Source of the DNA: Globobulimina sp. | Lineage: Eukaryota > Foraminifera > Rotaliida | DNA length: 5,848 nucleotides | Assembly: GCA_003354225.1 (NCBI GenBank) | Contig: PIVH01000420.1 | Coordinates: 1 to 5,848 of the forward strand | Reading direction: 5' to 3' | In this document: piece by piece, positions 1-5,425 of the stretch | How positions within the stretch are numbered: position 1 is the first letter of the stretch | Layout of the letters: each line of letters starts with the position of its first letter | Made by a program: the position numbers and the translations under genes | The notes under the pieces: model-generated | The model's database searches: none | Told to the model about the DNA's origin: nothing | The model's input: only the letters and a program-made list of their open reading frames with translations

Positions 1-276
1 GATCACGGACTTGAACTCAAGTCACCCGGATGAAAAAAAAAATAGACATAGTATTCATACATAGTAGTCGTACACAGTACCGCCGTACAGAACCTGTTCA
101 ATTTTTTGCCTTAAAGCATTTTTTTTCTACAGGGTAATTATTGTGAATACACAAACAATATGATCATATAACACACCGTATGTGGTTGGTTGATGATGTA
201 GCTGTGAACAAGGACATGTAAAGTAAGCATTAAGATGAAAGTTTTCTTGAAAAAACACTGAAATTAAAACAATGGA
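1..276. other. Left-edge region without an assignable gene
   Basis: No frame on either strand carries a convincing coding stretch. A near-palindrome (GACTTGA-AC-TCAAGTC, 10-25) lies at the edge. At about 120-134 a T-run ending in CTACAG, on the plus strand, looks like a splice acceptor. The frame after it gives only 12 codons before TAA, so a terminal exon of a gene entering from the left is possible but not supported. Treated as intergenic or 3' flank. Confidence 0.4.
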
Positions 277-606
277 TCACTCATTAACTCGTTGTTTTTT
301 TGCACGAGATCTCAAATTGTATGTGTTTTGTTGTGTGTCATTGTTATTGTTTGGCGTATCATCAACAGTATCAAGTTGGTGATGTTTCTGTCTCCTACGC
401 TTCGGTCTCCTACGCCTTTTATTCTGTGATATATTATTATTATTACCCGATATTATTTGATCATCAGTATTGGAATTAATATATGTATTATTTGTATTGT
501 TTACATTGGAATTATTTGTATCTGAATGAGAATTATTTGCGTTTGAATGATAATTACTGTTTTTTAAATCCGTAACAACTGTTTTTTTTATAGTAACAAC
601 TGTTTT
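277..606 (-). CDS. Asn-rich protein, probable terminal exon (start not found)
   Basis: A 109-codon frame is open from 606 down to a TGA at 279-277 and contains no ATG. A TAA at 609-607 closes it upstream, so it can only be a 3' exon or a broken gene. The product is low-complexity: Asn, Thr and Ser runs, then a basic cluster reading KRRRRPKRRRQK encoded at about 420-385 and built from two 15-bp-spaced copies of GTCTCCTACGC (plus-strand reading, 390-400 and 405-415). A second basic patch (RSRAKKQR) lies just before the stop. The basic cluster would suit a nuclear localisation or nucleic-acid-binding signal. Possible acceptors are the AAAAAACAG motifs repeated at its 5' side. Any upstream exon would have to lie antisense to the gene starting at 623, which weakens the call. 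No family recognised. The absence of stops over 109 AT-rich codons and the charged clusters argue for coding origin; a gene remnant is the main alternative. Confidence 0.4.
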   Translation of the reverse strand, partial: KTVVTIKKTVVTDLKNSNYHSNANNSHSDTNNSNVNNTNNTYINSNTDDQIISGNNNNISQNKRRRRPKRRRQKHHQLDTVDDTPNNNNDTQQNTYNLRSRAKKQRVNE

Positions 607-616
607 TTAAATCCGT
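552..616. repeat. Three-copy 21-22 bp tandem repeat before the start at 623
   Basis: The motif ACTGTTTTTT recurs at 556, 578 and 599 (spacings 22 and 21). The first and third copies share the 18-mer ACTGTTTTTTAAATCCGT exactly (556-573, 599-616). The second and third share GTAACAACTGTTTTTT (572-587, 593-608). The array ends 7 bp before the ATG at 623, so it forms the 5' leader or proximal promoter of that gene. On the minus strand each copy ends AAAAAACAG, a possible splice acceptor for the Asn-rich frame. Confidence 0.85.
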
Positions 617-622
617 CTCACT

Positions 623-2288
623 ATGGGTCAACTGATACAAATAGTACATAAACATGAAGAAGATATGATATCACGCGATGAATTGGTTGAGAAAATGTTG
701 GAGCAGTATCCTCCAAATGTGCTCAAAATGTTTCGTGCTGCAAAAGATGCGTCATTGAAGACAGAACGTAAATTATTAAAATCTATGAGCTCAGAGTCTC
801 GGATGAAACAATTTTTAAAAGATATAATTAAAACAGAAACGGAATTTAACAAAGTCTATGAACCATTAAAACAGCAACAAAAAGAAGAAAGAGCCAAAAT
901 CGAATCAAATATTTCCAAATATGAACGTAAAGAGAAATGTTTAAATCAAGACGTATCTTCATTGGGTGACTTAATATTTGCGCAGTCGATTTATATTCGT
1001 TCGTTACAAGATTTTATGGAAAGTGTCATCAATGAATGTCATATTAAAGGAATTGTTATATACAATCACGGTGTCAATATGAAGAAAATCGAACGTAGTT
1101 TCTATAAATGTTTCTATGTTTATAATATGAAAACCGGTCACAAACAAATAACGGATATATTAAGAGCGTCCATTGTTTTTCAATCATTCAGAGATTTATA
1201 TGGTGCGTTCAATATCATTTCAAAACAAGCTGGCCAGAATAAAGAAGTTGGCCCCATTTTAAGGGTAAAAGACAGATTCAATCCTGAGACCGTGCCATTT
1301 GGTTATCGCGATTTATTGATAAATATTCATGTTCCGGGTTCGAAAATTGTCGGTGAGATTCAGTTACATCATAAAATGTTACGTACTGTATATCAGTATA
1401 AAATGTTACGTTATTTTGTTTAATCGATTTTTTTTTATCAGGTTTTATGATCGAAAACATGAATCGCATGCAATTTATAAGAAAGCGCGTTTATTTCAAG
1501 ACCTTGATACCGGCACTAATGTTGCTTATGAAATGGCAGCAAAACGGTATAAGATGGAATTTAAAGATGAAAATGATGAAAAAATGAAAGGCGTCGACTC
1601 GATTGAAAAATTAGCGCAAACATTTGATGACGAAAAAGAACTTTGCATATTAATTGACAAAGCATCGGATTGTGAACGCTATGATGATATGAGAACTTTG
1701 TGTAAAAGGTTGGCGGCAATAAAAAAAAAATTAAAGCAAGATTTCGACGATGACCAAAGGGATTCATTATGGTTAGCATATAAAAAATGTACAGCACGAT
1801 TACGTTCCGCATTAGAGGAAGATATTGGAAATGTATATTATGAAAACATTTTATTGAATGAATTGGAAAACGTTTGCGACGAAGTTTTTACGATACTGAC
1901 AGATTTAGCCAAGATTGTGAAAGATAAAAACGATGCTGACTCTGAATGTTTTTATTTGAAAATGGCAGGCGATTATTCAAGATATATGGTTGAGTTTCAA
2001 CCTTCTCCGGATTTACCATATATGGGTGCTGCAAGGGAGTGTTATGAGAAAGCTATTGCTGTCTCAAAAAATGACGGCGTCCAAATATATTCGCGACTTT
2101 GCGCTGTTTTAAATTATACCGTATTTTTAGAAAAACACGCTAAAGAAACGGAATCTGCCATTAAAACCGCACAGAGAGCGATTGATTATGAGAAGTTTAA
2201 AAATAACAAACTTGGGGAAAACGAGCAAATAATTGTAGATTTATTAAAAGAGAATATTGAACTCTGGGAATCGAACAATGGTGATTAA
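623..2288 (+). CDS. RelA/SpoT-like nucleotidyltransferase fused to a 14-3-3 domain (2 exons, ~533 aa)
   Basis: Exons 623-1377 and 1442-2288; the join turns EIQLHHK-M into FYDRKHESH and KKARLF, a continuous RelA/SpoT-like C-terminal motif. An in-frame TAA at 608-610 makes 623 the first usable ATG. Residues 1-140 are charged and helical, probably coiled coil. Residues ~150-275 form the RelA/SpoT-like domain: basic MKKIERSFYK (153-162), ITDILRASIVF with Asp178, VKDRF, GYRDL with Tyr228, and GEIQLH with Glu245. Asp178 and Glu245 match the catalytic acids of (p)ppGpp synthetases. The YxSLH motif is altered, so alarmone synthesis is unproven. Residues ~316-527 are a complete 14-3-3 domain. ERYDDM, LAYKK, FYLKMAGDYSRY, VLNYTVF and LLKENIELW are visible. 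Its phosphopeptide pocket is kept: Lys366, Arg373, Arg432, Tyr433, Asn476, Asn523, Trp527 (zeta K49, R56, R127, Y128, N173, N224, W228). Exon 2 alone holds both the end of the first domain and all of 14-3-3 with no stop between them, so the fusion does not depend on the intron model. Probably cytosolic; natural partners unknown. Confidence 0.85.
1371..1410 (+). repeat. Tandemly repeated splice-donor motif, 27-bp period
   Basis: ATAAAATGTTACG occurs at 1371-1383 and again at 1398-1410. Both copies place a GTTACG donor in phase 2 (1378 and 1405). Use of the second would add nine residues (LRTVYQYKM), keep the frame and leave a 37-bp intron. The first donor gives the better-matching protein. Confidence 0.7.
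1378..1441 (+). other. Intron of the RelA/SpoT-14-3-3 gene
   Basis: A 64-bp GT...AG intron (GTTACG ... TTTATCAG), phase 2. It contains the TAA at 1421-1423 that would otherwise end the first domain. The size and the GTT donor resemble those of the carboxypeptidase introns. A second identical donor at 1405 would give a 37-bp intron. Confidence 0.8.
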
Positions 2289-2432
2289 TATAATTAATAT
2301 CATACATATTAGAGACTATAATAATTAATATAATCAAGTTTTCCGTTGTACGTACGTTATAGATTATCCTTGCACACATTATCTGAATTAATAAATATAA
2401 TTTTACCCACTTCAGTCTTGCTGTGAACAACA
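2289..2432 (+). other. 3' flank of the fusion gene with AATAAA signal
   Basis: Very AT-rich spacer with repeated ATTAATATAAT words (about 2286-2335) and an ACGTACGT palindrome (2350-2357). AATAAA at 2390-2395, about 100 bp after the stop at 2288, is a plausible polyadenylation signal. No coding potential seen. Confidence 0.45.
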
Positions 2433-2433
2433 A
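2411..2433. repeat. 23-bp direct repeat, left copy
   Basis: Perfect 23-bp direct repeat (begins TTCAGTCTTG, ends AACAACAA) of 2574-2596. The two copies bracket the displaced fragment of the membrane-protein gene, as a target-site duplication or repair footprint would. Confidence 0.9.
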
Positions 2434-2621
2434 TGGTATCACGTATCAATGCAGGTGCAAACGGAGAGAGAAATGGTAGTCGTGTCCATAACACATTATT
2501 TAGACCAGAAACATCTGCGAACTTTACCCTAAATGTGGGCGATGAGCAAGATTCTATATTAATCAGCACATTTTTCAGTCTTGCTGTGAACAACAAAGAA
2601 TATGATCCCCTGCCTAATTAA
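2433..2621 (+). pseudogene. Displaced partial copy of the membrane-protein gene (62-codon ORF)
   Basis: Positions 2433-2575 match 4289-4431 of the membrane-protein gene with 6 differences in 143 bp and no gaps. The copy starts at the codon for Met14 of that protein, so it lacks the front of the signal peptide, and stops before the transmembrane segment. The frame then runs through the right-hand 23-bp repeat (SLAVNNKEYDPLPN) to a TAA at 2619-2621. A TGA lies in frame just upstream (2424-2426), so no longer product is possible without splicing. The product would be a 62-residue soluble piece of the ectodomain. Four of the six differences are synonymous and two change residues (Cys to Arg, Arg to Gly). 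The most likely reading is a recently inserted gene fragment. Alternatives are a small expressed ORF, or an intron-like segment, because the insert also begins GTATCA and ends TTTTTCAG. Confidence 0.65.
2574..2596. repeat. 23-bp direct repeat, right copy
   Basis: Perfect second copy of 2411-2433, beginning where homology to the membrane-protein gene ends. Together the copies mark both edges of the inserted segment. Confidence 0.9.
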
Positions 2622-2655
2622 TAATTAAATTATAATTAAAAAAAAAACAATATAT
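2622..2655. terminator. AT-rich convergent 3' end region
   Basis: A 34-bp spacer between the stop at 2621 (+) and the carboxypeptidase stop at 2656 (-). It is almost purely A/T, with an AATTA-rich inverted repeat and an A-run that reads as a T-run on the minus strand. It probably carries the 3' end signals of the carboxypeptidase gene. Confidence 0.35.
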
Positions 2656-4180
2656 TCACCATCCGTCTCCAACAGTAAGCTGTTGTATCATAGCCAAACC
2701 ATTTTGCGGTTGATCCATCGGCACCTTTTTCACAAAGCAAATAACAATCAATGCAGTAAATGCACAGAAATACAAATTAAAAATCTATTATTGAAGAAAT
2801 ATAAGACAAATGAATACCATATGCCCAGCTCCTAATACTTGCAGAAACGTCAAATTCGCATAACTTTGATAATACCCAGCCACATTATTAGCCACTATCC
2901 AGCTATGATTCCCTGCACCATTCCATTCTTTTTTATACCGCCAATCCAATGCTTGCATCCAATCATAACCGCCATACCAATTTACAATGTAATCCCAGAC
3001 ACCAAAGTACACCAACACTTGCATTCCACCATCCAACAGCACCGGTATATCCTGCGCGAAATCCTTCATCCAATCCCCAGCAAAGACCAAATCCATTTCA
3101 ACCATACGATTGCAAGCAACCCATTTATTAACCTCAGCGCCTAAGCCTTTAATCGTTGACTGCAAATTAAAGAACTTGTCCTCATTTGAAAAATCATAAC
3201 AGAGCGGCGGCACTGCACATTGTACCCGGACATCATAGGGGTTTATTCCAGTGGCCGTCACCGGGATTAATTCGCAAATATTGCAGGTATCATACGCATT
3301 TTCGCAGGCCACGTATGCTTCTGTTCCATTCAAGTCATTACAAAGTTTGATTTCCTCCTCACACAAAGGGAGACATGCTAGCATAGTGTCGTAGGCTGCG
3401 TTGGATACTAAATTATGGTCCTTTGCATAGGGCGGATATCCCGGATATTGATTGTATGGATCAACGAGGCCATCGCCAATAGCTACACCCTTCAAATTAA
3501 TGTAAATATCGCCAGGTTGTAAGTGCTGATTTCCTTCGAATACTCTCCGAGAAAAATGCGGAATATAATGTCCGGCGTACGACTCTCCAGTAACATAAAA
3601 ATCGAGTTTGGAATATTTTGTGTTGTTTTTTAAGAAAAGTTGCATGAATTCATACAAATCCTGAGCTACCTGGTCCTCATTATACACTGTGTCGTCGGGC
3701 TTGAATTTGTCGTCGTAGCTGTAACCCGTTGCAGATGGCTGGTCGATCCATATTACGTTTGCTTGCGCATTCCATGAATACTATGGGTGATGGGTTTGTA
3801 TTGTTATGTGATATAGGAATAATTTATGTGTTTAACTGGATTCATTGTGAGAGACATATTTTTTTGGACATGATATGGCCCATTTTCTACCATCAAAGCC
3901 AGCATGGAGCTGCATCCCGGACCTCCTGTTAACCAAATTAATAATGGGTCAGTTGATGGATTATTCCGAGATTCAAAAAACCAGCTAGTTGTTATACGGT
4001 TCAGTTGTACTATTTTTTTTAGACATAAAAATAATTATAACGCAACTAAAATAAATGAATTTCTTTTTTGTGGACTGGATGATAACCAGAGAAATTAATA
4101 ACTGTTGATGGGCCAAATCCACTCAATGTAATCCCATATATCGTACTTAGAAACAGTAAGATGTGATGTAACGAAGCCAT
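2656..4180 (-). CDS. Serine carboxypeptidase, CPY type (S10 family), 4 exons, 437 aa
   Basis: Cleaves C-terminal residues in acidic compartments; the lysosome or vacuole is the likely site, secretion possible. Exons on the minus strand: 4180-4047, 3984-3837, 3780-2818 and 2724-2656. Each join restores a family motif: HLF-YWFFESR, NP-YSW and GHM-VPMDQP. The start at 4180 is the first ATG; the frame upstream offers only a TTG. Residues 1 to about 20 ([16 protein letters not shown]) form a signal peptide. The triad is Ser161 (GESYAGHY), Asp357 (VWDYIVNW) and His414 (GAGHM). LTGGPGCSS forms the oxyanion region, and ENGP and [10 protein letters not shown] are present. A Cys-rich insert (ACLPLCEEE ... 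CNICEL, then QCAVPPLCY) would be disulfide-bonded. LVFAGDWM and NPYDVR place it near yeast CPY rather than plant acyltransferases. The usual GDKDFICNW is here GVWDYIVNW, with Val replacing the CPY cysteine. The length is near family norm without a long propeptide. Complete and apparently intact. Confidence 0.93.
2725..2817 (-). other. Carboxypeptidase intron 3
   Basis: 93-bp GTATTC ... AAAAAG intron, phase 0, splitting GHM from VPMDQP. Without splicing the protein would end nine residues after the valine encoded by the donor GTA. Confidence 0.88.
3781..3836 (-). other. Carboxypeptidase intron 2
   Basis: 56-bp GTTAAA ... CCATAG intron, phase 0, between the Asn-Pro and Tyr-Ser-Trp codons of the conserved NPYSW motif. 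An in-frame TAG overlaps the acceptor. Confidence 0.88.
3985..4046 (-). other. Carboxypeptidase intron 1
   Basis: 62-bp GTTGCG ... AACTAG intron, phase 2. It splits the Tyr codon of HLFYWFFESR. A TAG spans the donor, so unspliced RNA would stop at once. Confidence 0.88.
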
Positions 4181-4249
4181 GAACGAGATATATCTAGTTT
4201 TAATTTGGTTTAGTACGAGAAAAAAACATTTGAATAAAATCTTCAAACC
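4181..4249. promoter_or_regulatory. 69-bp divergent intergenic region
   Basis: Separates the start codons of the carboxypeptidase (-) and the membrane protein (+). Both 5' leaders and at least the core of both promoters must fit here or overlap coding sequence. No TATA box or named element is clear; an A-run lies at 4220-4226. Shared, bidirectional control is inferred from spacing alone. Confidence 0.45.
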
Positions 4250-5149
4250 ATGGTGCGACTACAATCACTTTTATTGGTGGTATATTGCATGGTATCATGT
4301 ATCAATGCAGGTGCAAACAGAGAGAGAAATGGTAGTCGTGTCCATAATACATTATTTAGACCAGAAACATCTGCGAACTTTACCCTAAATGTTGGCGACG
4401 AGCAAGATTCTATATTAATCAGTACATTTTTTGATTTATTTTGGTATATCATTGGTTTACTAGTTTTCTGCATTTGTTGCATTTCGTGTCTATTATTATT
4501 TTATCTTCAACAAACAAAAAAACATGATTCTAACATCAAATCCCAAACCTCCATATCACAGTCATTACAATATTGTGAATCAAGATCTCCTCAAACTAAC
4601 ATTTCAACAGCAACAACAGCATCACGTCAAATGTCAAATAAATCAGCATTATCTACAACAAAATCTCTGACAGTAACGTCAAAAACCTCTAAACCTTCAG
4701 CGAATACTGTTAATAAACACACTCCATTTTCATTATCCGCAGTATCTGCGTTTAGTGCTGTTGACTCTGAGGGCGTTGATATGCGCATAGATAATATTAA
4801 TATTTCTGCAAATATGATTAATATATTTGAGACTTTAGGACCCGTTGCTGATGAATTTGAATCATCGCAGTCATCGAAAACGTTCAATGAACCACCTCAA
4901 CCCAAACCGTATGATGTTATGAGTAATACAGATTGCATTATACAGTCTGAAACACTCGATGATGATACTGATGTGGAGCTAGATTATAATGATAGTAATT
5001 ACTGTCGCGATCGTCATCACACACAAACGTCAGAAAGTTCTATTGACTCCAATGGTGGTTCCATCATTGCAATGATGAAAAAACGGTCAAATATGGCATA
5101 TAATAAAGCCATTACATTTATTCCAACACAATCATCAGATTGTAATTAA
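4250..5149 (+). CDS. Type I membrane protein with Ser/Thr-rich cytoplasmic tail (299 aa)
   Basis: No known family recognised. Residues 1 to about 21 (MVRLQSLLLVVYCMVSCINA) are a signal peptide. The ectodomain, about residues 22-61, is short and has two N-glycosylation sequons, Asn27-Gly-Ser and Asn43-Phe-Thr. A single membrane helix spans about 62-86 and contains FCICCISC, a Cys cluster that could be palmitoylated. A QQTKKHD stop-transfer follows. The tail, about 213 residues, is rich in Ser, Thr, Asn and Gln, apparently disordered, with many possible phosphosites. It has an acidic stretch (DDDTDVELDYND) and a basic MMKKRS near the end. The topology suggests a small receptor, adaptor or surface protein that signals or anchors through its tail; this is inference. 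The ectodomain segment encoded at 4289-4431 is duplicated at 2433-2575. The start at 4250 is chosen because it gives the complete signal peptide. No intron is needed. 14-3-3 proteins bind phosphoserine motifs, but no link with the nearby fusion protein can be shown. Confidence 0.8.
   Translation: MVRLQSLLLVVYCMVSCINAGANRERNGSRVHNTLFRPETSANFTLNVGDEQDSILISTFFDLFWYIIGLLVFCICCISCLLLFYLQQTKKHDSNIKSQTSISQSLQYCESRSPQTNISTATTASRQMSNKSALSTTKSLTVTSKTSKPSANTVNKHTPFSLSAVSAFSAVDSEGVDMRIDNINISANMINIFETLGPVADEFESSQSSKTFNEPPQPKPYDVMSNTDCIIQSETLDDDTDVELDYNDSNYCRDRHHTQTSESSIDSNGGSIIAMMKKRSNMAYNKAITFIPTQSSDCN
4289..4431. repeat. Source-like copy of the 143-bp duplicated segment
   Basis: Gap-free match to 2433-2575 with six substitutions (five transitions, one transversion), in the same orientation, 1856 bp apart. 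Here it sits in an intact reading frame and encodes residues 14-61 of the membrane protein, so this is probably the donor copy. Confidence 0.9.
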
Positions 5150-5162
5150 TATTTTATTTACT

Positions 5163-5266
5163 TTATTTTTTTATTTTTTTAACGTTTCTTTCAATTTGTA
5201 CGTTAGGTTTGTATTCAGATGCTTGTATTTTTTCTATTGGCATTTTTTGTTTTAAAATGGGTAATC
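5163..5266 (-). CDS. Possible small terminal exon (hypothetical)
   Basis: After a CAG acceptor (AATCCAG, ending at 5267), the minus strand stays open for 33 codons to a TAA at 5165-5163. It contains the stretch MPIEKIQASEYKPNVQIERN and a Lys-rich end. The residue mix looks more like protein than the surrounding A/T runs. No upstream exon or family was found; a 26-residue ORF from the internal ATG (5243) is the alternative. It may be chance sequence in the 3' flank of the membrane-protein gene. Confidence 0.2.
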
Positions 5267-5290
5267 CTGGATTTCATTGAAACGCAGTGG

Positions 5291-5370
5291 AAATATTGGA
5301 CGTCAGAGCGAAGCATCAATAACATCGCAAAGCCGTGAACACTTTCACGTCACTTTGCTGTCAAATATTT
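5291..5370. other. Nested inverted repeat (structured element)
   Basis: Three stems nest around one centre. AAATATTGGAC (5291-5301) pairs with GTCAAATATTT (5360-5370) with one mismatch. GCAAAG (5327-5332) pairs with CTTTGC (5353-5358). CGTGAA (5334-5339) pairs with TTCACG (5344-5349) around a 4-nt loop. A 25-nt one-sided bulge lies on the left arm. It lies 55 bp before the next gene's ATG. It could be an RNA structure in a leader, a small RNA or a protein-binding site; no known RNA family was recognised. Confidence 0.5.
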
Positions 5371-5425
5371 GTCTACTAATTTATAACAAAAAATCCTTTT
5401 TTAAGTAACTCAAGTCTTTTTGATC

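Noticed and set aside
1-32. tRNA-like 3' half on the minus strand (GAGTTCAAGTCC resembles a B box)
   Set aside because: The T-stem does not pair and no acceptor, D or anticodon arm follows; the signal comes from a short palindrome.
1329-1441. Extension of the exon-2 frame upstream of 1442
   Set aside because: It overlaps exon 1 in another frame, lacks an ATG start, and its Tyr/Phe/Ile/Cys-rich sequence is intron or out-of-frame translation.
2357-2596. Minus-strand ORF sharing a peptide with another at 4243-4482
   Set aside because: Both are antisense to the duplicated 143-bp segment, so their similarity is a by-product of the duplication.
2411-2596. Classical DNA transposon or retrocopy
   Set aside because: No terminal inverted repeats, transposase or poly-A tail; the source segment has no intron to lose, so retroposition cannot be tested.
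2839-3144. Plus-strand ORFs antisense to the carboxypeptidase
   Set aside because: Shadow frames of a strongly supported gene; His/Pro/Ile-rich with no recognisable motif.
4181-4246. Longer carboxypeptidase N-terminus beginning at 4246
   Set aside because: That start is a TTG. The ATG at 4180 gives a clean signal peptide and is the natural eukaryotic start.
4627-4887. Minus-strand 86-codon ORF within the membrane-protein gene
   Set aside because: Antisense shadow of the Ser/Thr-rich tail; the plus frame has the signal peptide and membrane helix.
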